Below, piece by piece: positions 50,116-58,855 of a DNA stretch of 64,000 bases. A program made the translations under genes and the position numbers. Origin of the DNA: an uncultured Vampirovibrio sp. (GTDB taxonomy: Bacteria; Cyanobacteriota; Vampirovibrionia; Gastranaerophilales; Gastranaerophilaceae); NCBI GenBank assembly GCA_910584405.1, contig CAJUAL010000002.1, positions 62,001 to 126,000 of the forward strand, written 5' to 3'. The notes beneath the pieces are model-generated. The model searched no databases. It had not been told where the DNA came from and saw only the letters and a program-made list of their open reading frames with translations. Position 1 is the stretch's first letter, and each line of letters opens with the position of its first letter.

Positions 50116-51680
50116 TAGTTTTGTTGATTTTCTACTTCTTTAGCCATTTCTTCTATTATGTTAGTAATTTGAGAAGCTTCAAAACTTGAACAAGAGTTCC
50201 AAATAAGTGTTGCTCTAGGTTCACTTAGAAGAGGGCTTGGAAATTCATTTGTGCATTGACCTTTTAACATATTTTTAGAACCGTCAGGACAAGACGTAAA
50301 ATGAGTACAGCAGCTGCAAATCTTTAATGTTAAGCCGTAATCTTCCATTTTTGATTTTAATTGCTGCAGGGCATCAATCATTCTCAAGTGAGGTGATGTG
50401 GTGTATTTTTTATTTTTATAAATAAATCTGATTTTAGAAAGCCCGCTTTCTGTTGATATAAATTCAAGTTTACAGCTTCTGTCGCCGTGTTTTGTTTGAA
50501 CCAGAACATCAATTGAAAGCTTATCAACTTCTTTATCTGAACCTGCTCCGATTTTTTTCAGTAAATATCTTACAGGCGGGAAGTTTTTGATTATGTGGCA
50601 GATTGAATAAATCGGGTAACATAAAAGCATAAGAACTTCGTTCAGATTTAATTTTGCGTTAACAAGACTTATACCAAATGCAGCTAACAGGATTGCTGCC
50701 GTAAATATTACAACGTTACATTTAACGATGAACGGATAATGGTATGAGTACAGAATTAATATTGCATAAGCTGCTGTTAAGAACCAGCAATTAGGGTTAA
50801 TCAGTGAACAAATATGCTCAATAAACGGGAAGTTTATTGTTTTAAGATTTTTAAAATTAGTTTTTAGTAAATTAAATCTTTTTGATAATTTCGGTTTTTT
50901 GAATAAGCAATCCTGACCCAGAATATAAGATTGGATATTAGGGTTATAAACGCATTTATGACCGCTTTGTGATAATAACAAGCTAAATTCAAGTTCGCTG
51001 TTAATATCTCTAAAATTCACCCCATTGATATCTTCAAGAGCTGATTTTTTTATTATAAACAATCCAGAATCAACTAAGGTTGCAAGTCCTAACAGTGTTC
51101 TTGCCTGTTTAAAGAAATTAGCCTGATATTTTTTGTAAACGGCTTTAATTTTGTCGACGATATCAAGGTTATCTCTGTTGATATTCAATTCCCCCGTAAC
51201 GGCATCTGCTTTTTGTAAAGACGCGTTGGCAAGTGTTAAAAAGTCGGTATCAATTTTACGGATTCCGTCAATAAAAATGTAAGCATCAATTGTTTGGTCT
51301 TTATTTAATTCTTCCAACAGCATAGAAATTGCTTTGTTTTTACCTAAAGTTCCGACATCTTGAACATTCATAACGTGGACAAAATTATCGTGTTCAAAAA
51401 GTTTTTCAGAACCGTCATTGCAATCGTCTAAGATAGCGTAAACCTTGAAGTTTGCAAGAGGGTAATCCTGCATTTTAATTTGTTCAACAAGTTCTTGCAG
51501 GCAATCTTTATGGTTGTGGCTGTAAATTATTACTGCAAAGTTACTTTTAACATCATCAAATTTTGAGTATTTTTTTTCAATAGAAAACGGTCTGTCTTTG
51601 AGATTCCTGAGCGCAAGTGCCAGAAAGTAAATTGTGTAAATGATTACATATAAATAAACTATGTATAAAATAATTTCCAT
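50115..51680 (-). CDS. Family 2 glycosyltransferase with C-terminal Cys-rich domain
   Basis: A membrane helix starts the protein (I-L-Y-I-V-Y-L-Y-V-I-I-Y). The GT-A domain has F-A-V-I-I-Y-S-H-N-H, L-D-D-C-N-D-G-S, G-K-N-K-A-I and A-Y-I-F-I-D-G (the usual D-x-D is weak). Further helices lie near 285-365. The last ~150 residues are a separate soluble domain with S-C-C-T-H-F and Q-C-T-N-E-F-P clusters. It probably builds an extracellular or membrane glycan; donor unknown. Its TAA overlaps the next ATG by one base. Confidence 0.8.
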   Translation of the reverse strand: MEIILYIVYLYVIIYTIYFLALALRNLKDRPFSIEKKYSKFDDVKSNFAVIIYSHNHKDCLQELVEQIKMQDYPLANFKVYAILDDCNDGSEKLFEHDNFVHVMNVQDVGTLGKNKAISMLLEELNKDQTIDAYIFIDGIRKIDTDFLTLANASLQKADAVTGELNINRDNLDIVDKIKAVYKKYQANFFKQARTLLGLATLVDSGLFIIKKSALEDINGVNFRDINSELEFSLLLSQSGHKCVYNPNIQSYILGQDCLFKKPKLSKRFNLLKTNFKNLKTINFPFIEHICSLINPNCWFLTAAYAILILYSYHYPFIVKCNVVIFTAAILLAAFGISLVNAKLNLNEVLMLLCYPIYSICHIIKNFPPVRYLLKKIGAGSDKEVDKLSIDVLVQTKHGDRSCKLEFISTESGLSKIRFIYKNKKYTTSPHLRMIDALQQLKSKMEDYGLTLKICSCCTHFTSCPDGSKNMLKGQCTNEFPSPLLSEPRATLIWNSCSSFEASQITNIIEEMAKEVENQQN

Positions 51681-51737
51681 AAAAATTCCCCTTGTTTTTA
51701 TTTATTTTATAAAAAAACAAAAATAATTTCAAATTTA

Positions 51738-52322
51738 TTACAAATCTAATTTGATTGCACCCTGTCTGAAGATTCTGACTTCATCTCCAAAAACACCCGC
51801 AACTGTTGATTCTAAGCCTTTAGCGTAATGTCCGTAATCATTAAGAATTAAATCCGCAAGTCCTGTCATATTTTCAACGGCTTGTTCATAAGTTTTTGCA
51901 GACGGTTGGTGAGAAAGGTTAGCGCTTGTTGTTGCAAGAACGTGTCCCGGGATGATTTCGCAAATTTGTCTAAAAACCTCGTTATCGGGAACTCTTATCC
52001 CGACAGTCACCATATTTGATGTAATGTAGTCAGGTGTGTTTTCGTTTTTTTCGGTAACAATTGTCAGTGCTCCCGGGAAGTGTTTTTTTATAAGTTTTTG
52101 TCCGATTTTTGGGATAGGTTTTACGTAATTTAAAAGATGATAAATATCATTAGACATTAAAATAAGCGGTTTTTGAGCTTCGCGTTTTTTTATTTCGTAA
52201 ATTCTTTTAACGGCTTTTTCGTTGTTTGGCAGGCAGCCTAAGCCCCAAACTGTATCTGTAACGTATGCAATTACACCTCCGTTATTTAAAACCTTTATGA
52301 TTTCATCTTTTTCTTTTAACAT
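51738..52322 (-). CDS. tsaC: L-threonylcarbamoyladenylate synthase (TsaC/Sua5/YrdC family)
   Basis: The 194-residue protein makes threonylcarbamoyl-AMP from Thr, HCO3 and ATP for tRNA t6A37. Motifs are T-D-T-V-W-G-L-G-C, the K-R-x-x-x-K-P-L run K-K-R-E-A-Q-K-P-L, V-G-I-R-V-P, and T-S-A-N-L-S-H-Q-P-S-A. It lacks the C-terminal Sua5 domain, so it is the short TsaC type. Start: TTAAAAGAAAAAGATG at 52322. Confidence 0.92.
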   Translation of the reverse strand: MLKEKDEIIKVLNNGGVIAYVTDTVWGLGCLPNNEKAVKRIYEIKKREAQKPLILMSNDIYHLLNYVKPIPKIGQKLIKKHFPGALTIVTEKNENTPDYITSNMVTVGIRVPDNEVFRQICEIIPGHVLATTSANLSHQPSAKTYEQAVENMTGLADLILNDYGHYAKGLESTVAGVFGDEVRIFRQGAIKLDL

Positions 52323-52369
52323 AGCTTCCCTCCGATTATATTATAGCAAAGAAAGGGGTAAATGGTATG

Positions 52370-52540
52370 TTTTGGTGCAAAGCTGTTGGTGGCGTAGTAT
52401 CCCGTCCGGCGATGCCAGCACTACTCATTAAACGACAACTCCGTGGCGGAGCCACCCTCGCGGAGCGCATTTACATAGCAAAGTGCAAAGCTGTTGGTGA
52501 CATATTACCCCGTCCTAGTGTAATATTTTAAGTCAGATTT
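52370..52540 (+). repeat. GC-rich dispersed repeat, tandem copies
   Basis: GTGCAAAGCTGTTGGTG begins at 52375 and again at 52483, 108 bp apart, each followed by a [C/T]CCCGTCC block. The space holds ACTCCGTGGCGGAGCC and CCTCGCGGAGCGCATT. No open frame of note. Confidence 0.75.
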
Positions 52541-52568
52541 GTTAAGGTTGGCAGCTGTATTTACCCCC

Positions 52569-52596
52569 TTGACATTTGGGGAAAAATCATTATTAT
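52569..52596 (+). promoter_or_regulatory. Promoter of EF-hand protein gene
   Basis: TTGACA, 16 bp, TATTAT, 36 bp before the ATG at 52632. Confidence 0.5.
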
Positions 52597-52631
52597 AAGG
52601 TTAAGGCAGTAATTAGAAAGGTTTTAGACTT

Positions 52632-53183
52632 ATGGCAGCAGGTTCTTCAATTATTAATAATATTGCATCAAATTTAACAAATACTTATGCGTATTTAGCA
52701 TCGCTTTATCCTGAAGACGGAGTTACATATAAAAATATTACAAAAGCCCGTACGGATAATACTAATTATTTGACTTTGAACCAATCGTTTGCATCATATT
52801 TACAGAATAATTTTTCAGTACTGGATAAAGACGGCGACGGTGTAATAAGCGCTGATGAGATGAATAATATGACAAATACCATTTCAACTTCGGGTGTTTC
52901 TCGTAATGAGTTGTCACAGTTAGCATCAAGCGGAGCTTATTCAACAGATATGATTAGCAAAATCTTGGAAAATTTTGACGAGATTGATACAAATCACGAC
53001 GGCAGAGTTACAAGTGCTGAAATCTCAGCATTTTCTCATTCTTGTACAAAACAGGAAAAACTTGACGAAGAAAATTACAAAAAGGCTACTCAAACTTCAG
53101 TATTTTACGGTGAAGATAATTCTGCTGATGTTTCAAGTTACAGTATTTTAAGTTATAGATATAAAAATTTTAATTCAAAATAG
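52632..53183 (+). CDS. EF-hand calcium-binding protein
   Basis: The 183-residue protein has two canonical loops: D-K-D-G-D-G-V-I-S-A-D-E (about 69-80) and D-T-N-H-D-G-R-V-T-S-A-E (~118-129), each with a flanking helix. There is no signal peptide, which is unusual for bacterial EF-hand proteins, and the N-terminus is A-A-G-S-S-I-I-N-N-I. It may sense or buffer calcium. The downstream gene follows with 1 bp spacing, so they share a transcript. Confidence 0.85.
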   Translation: MAAGSSIINNIASNLTNTYAYLASLYPEDGVTYKNITKARTDNTNYLTLNQSFASYLQNNFSVLDKDGDGVISADEMNNMTNTISTSGVSRNELSQLASSGAYSTDMISKILENFDEIDTNHDGRVTSAEISAFSHSCTKQEKLDEENYKKATQTSVFYGEDNSADVSSYSILSYRYKNFNSK

Positions 53184-53184
53184 T

Positions 53185-53679
53185 ATGAAAAAACTTATTT
53201 TAGTATGTTTAATGATTGCAATAACATTACCGGTAATGGCTGATGTTGTGGTTGTTGAACGTGAAAAAAAGAAGACGGAAGAACAGCTTGTTCCGAGAAA
53301 AGTTGAGGTAATGCCAGTTGTGCCGGTCTGTCGAAAAATGACCGAGGCTGAAATTAATAAATCTGCTAATGAAATTAAGCAAATGTTAACTAAAAATGCT
53401 AAAAAAATACTTTCTTGGTCTGATAAAAAGTTTGATAATATTCCATCAGAAGATTATTGCGGAATGATTAATAAATTAGCCGCCAGGGGAGTTACAGGTT
53501 TTCGGTTTGAGCAATATTATGGCGGACCTGCCGGAAAAAATATAATCTATACGATTGGCGGTAAATCATTTAAAAATCCTTACAGATGTGTAAAATATTC
53601 GTTTACTTATGCCGGAAAACCTTATGAAGCCGGGGCTTGCCGTTTTACTCCGCACAATGGTTTAATCGGTGTAAACTAA
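53185..53679 (+). CDS. Secreted protein of unknown function with Cys pairs
   Basis: A signal peptide M-K-K-L-I-L-V-C-L-M-I-A-I to V-M-A leads a 145-residue mature domain. It has a Val-rich start, helix (A-E-I-N-K-S-A-N-E-I-K-Q-M-L), and Cys at D-Y-C-G-M-I and Y-R-C-V-K-Y and G-A-C-R-F. No family recognised. Its ATG is immediately after the EF-hand stop codon. Confidence 0.7.
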   Translation: MKKLILVCLMIAITLPVMADVVVVEREKKKTEEQLVPRKVEVMPVVPVCRKMTEAEINKSANEIKQMLTKNAKKILSWSDKKFDNIPSEDYCGMINKLAARGVTGFRFEQYYGGPAGKNIIYTIGGKSFKNPYRCVKYSFTYAGKPYEAGACRFTPHNGLIGVN

Positions 53680-55023
53680 CTATTTACCGATACAGAAGTG
53701 GTCAAAAATGTTATTCAAAATATCATCTGTTATTACTTCGCCCGTAATCTCGTCAAGCGATAACAGTGCTGATTTTAAGTCAATATAAATCATATCCTGA
53801 AGTTCTTCTGCTTTTGCGGCTTTAAGTGCGCGTTCCAAAGATTCTTTACATCTTAAAAGACAAGTTTGTTGACGTTGGTTTGTGACAAATTCTGTGTCTT
53901 CGGGGGTGAATTTAAAAATGGTTTGTTTTAAAATATCTTTAAATTTTTCTAAACCGACTTTTGAATAAACAGAAATTGTTTGAGTATTTTCCAACTCAGG
54001 CTTGAAGTTTTCCGTTAAATCAATTTTATTTGCAACATTTATGTGTGTTTTGTCTTTTATTATTTCATAAATTTCTTTATCTTCTTTTGTTAAACCTGCT
54101 TGAGCGTCATACAAAAATACAACCAAATCAGCTTCTTGCGCTGATTGTTTTGAATATTCAATCCCGATTTCTTCGACTTTATCTATATTTTCGTTTTCTC
54201 TTATACCTGCGGTGTCAATTAACGTAACAGAGACTCCCAAATCAATTGTTTCTTTAATCACGTCGCGTGTTGTGCCTGCAATATCTGTAACTATTGCTCG
54301 GTCAAGGTTTAGCAGGGCATTGAATAAAGAAGATTTTCCGACATTCGGGCGTCCGACAATCGCAACTTTAACTCCTTGGCGCAAAATGTCTGAAGATTTA
54401 GCGCAAGCAAGAATTTTTTCAATTTCAGATAATGAATTGTTGAACTTGTCAATTAACCAGTTATATTCAGGTTCTGCAACGTCTTCCGGAAAATCAATTC
54501 CTGCAACGATTCTTGATGCTGTTTCAAATATTTCACCTTTAATTTCGTTGATTTTAGAGGCAAGTACACCTGATAAGTTTTTAGCTGATTGTATTGCAAA
54601 ATTTGAGGTTTTAGCATGAATTAAATCATCAACGGCTTCGGCTTGAGATAAGTCAAGTTTTTTGTTTAAGAACGCACGTTTTGTAAACTCTCCGCGCTCA
54701 GCCATTCTTGCTCCGTTTTTTAATACTACATCAAGAATATTTCTAACAACATTAACCCCTCCGTGACATTGGATTTCTATAACATCTTCTCCCGTATAGC
54801 TGTTAGGATTTTTGAACGGTAATATTACTACTTCATCAATTCTTACGCCCTCATCCAAAATCCATCCGTGGCAAATTTTTCCCGCGGGAAGTGTTGTTCT
54901 GTCCGAGATGTTTAAAGCTATTTCAAAACTTTTGTCGCCTGAAATTCTTATTACTCCAACTCCGCCTGTGCCAAGAGGTGTTGATATCGCAGCTATTGTT
55001 TCAAATTCCTGATTTATATTCAT
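53680..55023 (-). CDS. mnmE: tRNA modification GTPase MnmE
   Basis: The 447-residue protein has an N-terminal THF-binding domain (A-A-I-S-T-P-L-G-T-G-G-V-G), the G domain: G1 G-R-P-N-V-G-K-S-S, G2 T-D-I-A-G-T-T-R-D, G3 D-T-A-G-I, G4 N-K-I-D, and the terminal F-C-I-G-K with catalytic-interface Cys. With MnmG it installs cmnm5 at U34 of tRNAs. Single gene; MnmG is not in this window. Confidence 0.96.
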   Translation of the reverse strand: MNINQEFETIAAISTPLGTGGVGVIRISGDKSFEIALNISDRTTLPAGKICHGWILDEGVRIDEVVILPFKNPNSYTGEDVIEIQCHGGVNVVRNILDVVLKNGARMAERGEFTKRAFLNKKLDLSQAEAVDDLIHAKTSNFAIQSAKNLSGVLASKINEIKGEIFETASRIVAGIDFPEDVAEPEYNWLIDKFNNSLSEIEKILACAKSSDILRQGVKVAIVGRPNVGKSSLFNALLNLDRAIVTDIAGTTRDVIKETIDLGVSVTLIDTAGIRENENIDKVEEIGIEYSKQSAQEADLVVFLYDAQAGLTKEDKEIYEIIKDKTHINVANKIDLTENFKPELENTQTISVYSKVGLEKFKDILKQTIFKFTPEDTEFVTNQRQQTCLLRCKESLERALKAAKAEELQDMIYIDLKSALLSLDEITGEVITDDILNNIFDHFCIGK

Positions 55024-55046
55024 AAAATGATTATACTATAAACCAT

Positions 55047-55727
55047 TTATATTTTTACAGGATAATCATTAGGAATTTTGAAATTATTTTGGAATATTAA
55101 TGTTGAACAAAATGCAGAAGGATATATCGAAGCTGCGGGGCGTGCAGATTTAGATGCACAATATTCTTTTAGCTGTTCTTTATTAAATTGTTTGTATGGA
55201 ACATATGAAAAATTCCCGTAACCGTCTGATTTATATTTCATAAAGAATGTATCTCGTCCGCTGATTAGTTTTTTGCGGTTAGGGTTCAAGATAACATCAA
55301 TATAAAATGCTTCTCCATCACCTGCTTTTACAAAGCCTATAGTTGTACCGTCTGCTAATGTGATTATGTAACTGTTAGAGTCAATAGCCGCTATTTTTGC
55401 AGTTCCGTCTGCTGAATAAATCTTATCGAAAGTTGTTCCTTTCGGATATCGATGAATAACTTTAAATACAGGTGAAAAATATTCTTCAAAAACAGTCATG
55501 CTTCTTTCCCAGGAAAAGTTGCCTGGTTTATTTAGGCTGAAACTTCCGTCAGAATTTGCTTGTGCCATTCTGATTCCTTGCAGAATGGTTGAGTGAATCT
55601 TAAACAATCTTGTTTCAATTGTTCTTTTATTATGTTTGCTTATAAGATTAGGTATAGTCATCGCGGAAACAATACCGATTATTCCTAAGGTGATAAGAAC
55701 TTCTGCTAAAGTAAAACCCTTCTTCAT
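55047..55727 (-). CDS. Prepilin-like protein
   Basis: Leader M-K-K-G precedes F-T-L-A-E-V-L-I-T-L-G-I-I-G-I-V. The C-terminal domain ends with a Cys loop and N-F-K-I-P-N-D-Y-P-V-K-I. The metal-like motif is altered here: D-V-I-L-N-P-N-R-K-K-L-I-S-G-R-D-T-F-F, with the D-x-N-G replaced. GGAGGTTGG lies about 5 bases before the ATG. It is head-to-head with an XRE gene across 62 bp. Confidence 0.9.
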   Translation of the reverse strand: MKKGFTLAEVLITLGIIGIVSAMTIPNLISKHNKRTIETRLFKIHSTILQGIRMAQANSDGSFSLNKPGNFSWERSMTVFEEYFSPVFKVIHRYPKGTTFDKIYSADGTAKIAAIDSNSYIITLADGTTIGFVKAGDGEAFYIDVILNPNRKKLISGRDTFFMKYKSDGYGNFSYVPYKQFNKEQLKEYCASKSARPAASIYPSAFCSTLIFQNNFKIPNDYPVKI

Positions 55728-55789
55728 AATCCAACCTCCACGTAGGTAATTCCGAACAGTATAAATATAATAAACGATAACATAAAATT

Positions 55790-56062
55790 ATGCAAACGGA
55801 AAATAAAAAGAAAAGAACAATAATATTAAAAGCAGTTGCAAAAACAATCAAAGAATTACGCTTAAAAACAGGGAAATCAATAAGTTTAATTTCAAATGAA
55901 TTAAATGTATCAAAATCTATTTGGTCAGATGTAGAGCTTGGAAAATCGGATTTACAGTTTACGACATTCTGGCGAATTTCGGAAGCTTTGGATATAATGC
56001 CGGAGAATTTAATAAAGAAAATAAGGGATAATTTATCAGAGGAGATAAATTTTATAGAATAA
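55790..56062 (+). CDS. XRE-family regulator
   Basis: The 90-residue protein reads I-K-E-L-R-L-K-T-G-K-S-I-S-L-I-S-N-E-L-N-V-S, then K-S-I-W-S-D-V-E-L-G-K-S-D-L-Q as recognition helix. It is head-to-head with the prepilin gene ending at 55047. The 62-bp region between them holds overlapping -10-like sequences (TATAAATATAATA). Probably a self-limiting repressor of the pair. Confidence 0.86.
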   Translation: MQTENKKKRTIILKAVAKTIKELRLKTGKSISLISNELNVSKSIWSDVELGKSDLQFTTFWRISEALDIMPENLIKKIRDNLSEEINFIE

Positions 56063-56101
56063 ATTCAAATCTCATCAATTTGTATGATTTCAAAAAAAAT
56101 A

Positions 56102-56192
56102 GAGGTGCTAATATAAAACTATACTCCTTAGAAACTAAGATACACATATCCCTAATCAACAGCTATGCACCTCAGTACATAGCTTTTTTTTT
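56102..56192 (+). terminator. Intrinsic terminator with possible antiterminator pairing
   Basis: AGCTATG/CATAGCT with a U8 run forms a terminator at 56161-56192. GAGGTGC at 56102-56108 is complementary to GCACCTC at 56167-56173, which lies across the terminator stem and loop; CTTAG/CTAAG makes a small hairpin between them. The two folds are mutually exclusive. Confidence 0.55.
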
Positions 56193-56199
56193 GCATTTT

Positions 56200-56512
56200 C
56201 GGTAGGGCGCCGTGTGAGCATCGCGAACCCAGCCCGTGCGAGCAAATAGTCCGATTGAACGAAAATTTACGAAAGTGAATTGTAGTGAATACAGGACTAT
56301 GCATACCCGAAAATGCAATACAACTACGCAGAACCAAATTTTCGGCAGGGCGGTCTTCGCCGGACAGTCCCCGCGGAGCGCCTCACTCTTGCAAAGTATA
56401 GGACTGTTGGTAACAACGGACAGTACGAAGTACCCAGCGAAGCGCATTAATATGACAAATAGATACTATAATTGGTAACAGAGTACGGTACGAAGTACCT
56501 TTACTAAAATGA
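56200..56512 (+). repeat. GC-rich dispersed repeats, cluster of several units
   Basis: Includes CCCCGCGGAGCGCCTCA, CTTGCAAAGTATAGGACTGT plus TGGTAACAACGGAC, and two ACGAAGTACC units (56429-56441 and 56490-56500). ACAGTACGAAGTACC at 56427 equals that at 48854. Non-coding; long unlikely frames on both strands are shadows. Confidence 0.7.
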
Positions 56513-56549
56513 GATTTCTGTTATAATAATATCAAAGGGGGAAGAGGGA

Positions 56550-57044
56550 ATGAAAAAGTTTTATCAATCTTTGCTTATATTAACCATATTGACACTGGTT
56601 GGCGGACTTTGTGCTTATGCAGCTGAGTTTACTAAGTTTTCATCTAAGTTTGTTAAACATTTTAAAGATTGTGATAGATACGAAGAAACCGTTAATTCTG
56701 AATTTGAAGGCAAAAATTTTACCACACACCGTAACATTATCGGTTGGAAAAACGGGATGTGCCGATATCAGGAAACTATATCTTCTCCAACTGACAAATA
56801 CAGATTAAATTGCCGATTTACTACTGTTCAGGTTGATGATTTATACAAGGCTATGACTGCAAAGGGTAAGGATGTTGAGAAATATGAATTAGATGTATAT
56901 GGTGAGCAGATTGACCCTAAGACAAATAAAAAAGAGTATAAAATTCTTTCAACAACGACAATTTCAGGAAATAAGGCATATATAGCCTGGGCGAAAGTTC
57001 AAAATAATCCATATTTTTGTATGCCTGAAAAATTATCTAAATAA
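56550..57044 (+). CDS. Secreted protein of unknown function
   Basis: Signal peptide M-K-K-F-Y-Q-S-L-L-I-L to C-A-Y-A-A. The mature part has Cys at F-K-D-C-D-R-Y, N-G-M-C-R-Y, L-N-C-R-F and Y-F-C-M-P, which could form two disulfides. The start is preceded by AAAGGGGGAAGAGGG. It ends at a good terminator. Size and style resemble the proteins at 16592 and 53185. Confidence 0.72.
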   Translation: MKKFYQSLLILTILTLVGGLCAYAAEFTKFSSKFVKHFKDCDRYEETVNSEFEGKNFTTHRNIIGWKNGMCRYQETISSPTDKYRLNCRFTTVQVDDLYKAMTAKGKDVEKYELDVYGEQIDPKTNKKEYKILSTTTISGNKAYIAWAKVQNNPYFCMPEKLSK

Positions 57045-57048
57045 GTTT

Positions 57049-57080
57049 AAAAGCCTTGATATTACTATCAAGGCTTTTTT
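57049..57080 (+). terminator. Terminator
   Basis: AAAAGCCTTGAT pairs with ATCAAGGCTTTT around ATTACT, with U-run following; bidirectional between convergent genes. Confidence 0.88.
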
Positions 57081-57106
57081 ATATTAAGTTGTGCAGAAAA
57101 TTTATT

Positions 57107-57907
57107 TTATGCTGCTGTTGAGTTGTTAGCTGCAGCTTCTTTTTTAGCTTTTCTAGATGCTGCAAGTTTGTTACCAATCATATTCGCAAACGGAGTTACT
57201 GCAACCGGTCCCAAGAATCTGTAAACTGTACCGAATACTGCAAGTTTTTTCAGAACTCCCATACCGCGAACTCTTGCAGTTATTGAAGAATTTGGAAGAT
57301 TATCTTCTAAGTATTTCAATGCAGTTACAAGTTTCGGTTTTTGCTTTTTGGTAAGTTTTTTGAACGGTTTACCAAATTCTGTTTCTGCTTTTTCAATGAT
57401 AGCTTCGTTCAGTTTAGAAATTTTTTCGACGAATTTATCATCATTAAGCTGTCTTGCTGCATATTTTTGTGTGAATTTTTCCCAGATGTTATCTAACTTA
57501 CTGTCAAGAACGTATCCGCTTGCTGTAGCCAGACCGAAAGTTAAACCTTGGTTGATGATAAGAGTATTTCTACCGTCTTTATCTTCACTAAGTTTTTTGT
57601 TTTGCAGTGTTCTTAACATATACATACCTGAAATGATAACAGAACCGATTACTTGCATGTGGTCAACTACGCTTGATAATTTTTCTGTTCTGTTTGCAAG
57701 CCATTCTGCTGCTTTTGAGGTGTATATTCTGGCTGTATATTGTTCAGCAACTTTTGAGGTTGCGCCGTCAACAAGATTTCTTATAGGGTTAAGTAATTTA
57801 GATGAACCCGGAATTTCCATTCCGCCTGTAAATGCTTGTTGTCTGTTTTTGTTATTATATTTTCTGTATTGAGGGTTGAAATTATTTGTCTGTAATGTTA
57901 CGTTCAT
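57107..57907 (-). CDS. Unknown membrane-associated protein with F-T-G leader, gene 2 of a pair
   Basis: The 266-residue product begins with ~30 Asn/Gln-rich residues ending R-Q-Q-A-F-T-G-G-M. Two hydrophobic segments lie near 85-100 (V-I-G-S-V-I-I-S-G-M-Y) and 205-225 (V-F-G-T-V-Y-R-F-L-G-P-V-A-V-T-P-F). The rest is Lys-rich. No family recognised. The ATG overlaps the preceding stop codon (TAATG), so synthesis is coupled. Confidence 0.68.
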   Translation of the reverse strand: MNVTLQTNNFNPQYRKYNNKNRQQAFTGGMEIPGSSKLLNPIRNLVDGATSKVAEQYTARIYTSKAAEWLANRTEKLSSVVDHMQVIGSVIISGMYMLRTLQNKKLSEDKDGRNTLIINQGLTFGLATASGYVLDSKLDNIWEKFTQKYAARQLNDDKFVEKISKLNEAIIEKAETEFGKPFKKLTKKQKPKLVTALKYLEDNLPNSSITARVRGMGVLKKLAVFGTVYRFLGPVAVTPFANMIGNKLAASRKAKKEAAANNSTAA

Positions 57908-58674
57908 TATTTCTGCCCTCCTACAAAAGTTTTCATATTTGGTTTTGCCATTGCTAATGCCGGAGCCGGTTTAGCATCTTTCGGTTTTGAGTCATCCCAG
58001 CCGAAGAATTTCAAAATCGGCGGAATCAACGCGATTGTTAAAAATGCTTTCGCGATACCAAATACAAATGTATCAGGAGCCATGTTGATTACTTTTGTTA
58101 CTTTTTCAAATACTTTAGATTTTTCAAGAGTTTTTATATCATCAACCTTATAAATTTTCTTAAGTTTAGCAACTCTTTCAGGAGTTAAGATTTTATTAAA
58201 TCCGCCTTCTTCAAAGTTTTTAGCTGCGGCTTTAAGTTTTTTAACGCCTTTATCAAGCGGGTACATGATAATACTTGAGAAGCCGAAACCTACAAGACCT
58301 GAAGCGATAGCGTGAGCTGAAGCTTTGGTTTTGTTTTTCCAGTTGCTGCCTTTATCGTTAGGATCTTTTTTCTTATCAGGAAGAGCCATAATTGCGACAG
58401 GTCTGAAACAGGTTGCCATAATTAATGCTACAAGGTTTTGAGCAACTACTGTTTTATCATCACATAACTTGTTAACTTTGTTGAGGCATGAATCCATAAA
58501 CTTAACGGCAGCCCCGTTTGTACCCGTAAAGCTGCCGCTATAATATCCTCTATTCACATTTTTGTTGTCACACACACTCATACTCTCTTTGTAGTCAAGC
58601 GCAGTAAGCTTATTCTTCTGCTTATGCTTGAGCATCGAGCCGGTGGGATAATTTTTAATTGAGTCAATATTCAT
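57907..58674 (-). CDS. Unknown membrane-associated protein with F-T-G leader, gene 1 of a pair
   Basis: The 255-residue protein has S-G-S-F-T-G-T-N at about residues 47-54, then hydrophobic segments N-L-V-A-L-I-M-A-T-C-F-R-P-V and G-L-V-G-F-G-F-S-S-I-I-M-Y-P and I-A-K-A-F-L-T-I-A-L-I-P-P-I-L. It shares its overall plan (F-x-G leader, paired helices, Lys-rich middle) with the coupled gene 57107-57907, so the two may be paralogues or partners. Confidence 0.68.
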   Translation of the reverse strand: MNIDSIKNYPTGSMLKHKQKNKLTALDYKESMSVCDNKNVNRGYYSGSFTGTNGAAVKFMDSCLNKVNKLCDDKTVVAQNLVALIMATCFRPVAIMALPDKKKDPNDKGSNWKNKTKASAHAIASGLVGFGFSSIIMYPLDKGVKKLKAAAKNFEEGGFNKILTPERVAKLKKIYKVDDIKTLEKSKVFEKVTKVINMAPDTFVFGIAKAFLTIALIPPILKFFGWDDSKPKDAKPAPALAMAKPNMKTFVGGQK

Positions 58675-58855
58675 TTTACACCATTTCTTTAAGTAAACTG
58701 CTATACAATTATTTTAAATCAAAGAAAAATAAATTTTGTCATGTAGTTAAAAAAATGTTACAATTAATTGTTAAAGTTACGCTTAATATTTATATAATAT
58801 ATAATATTGAATTAATAAGTTATTTATTATACTATAAGTGCAAAGCGAGGGCTTA

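Noticed and set aside
56152..56478. ORFs of 61-91 codons in the repeat island
   Set aside because: They run across repeats on both strands, lack ribosome sites and have no coding-like composition.
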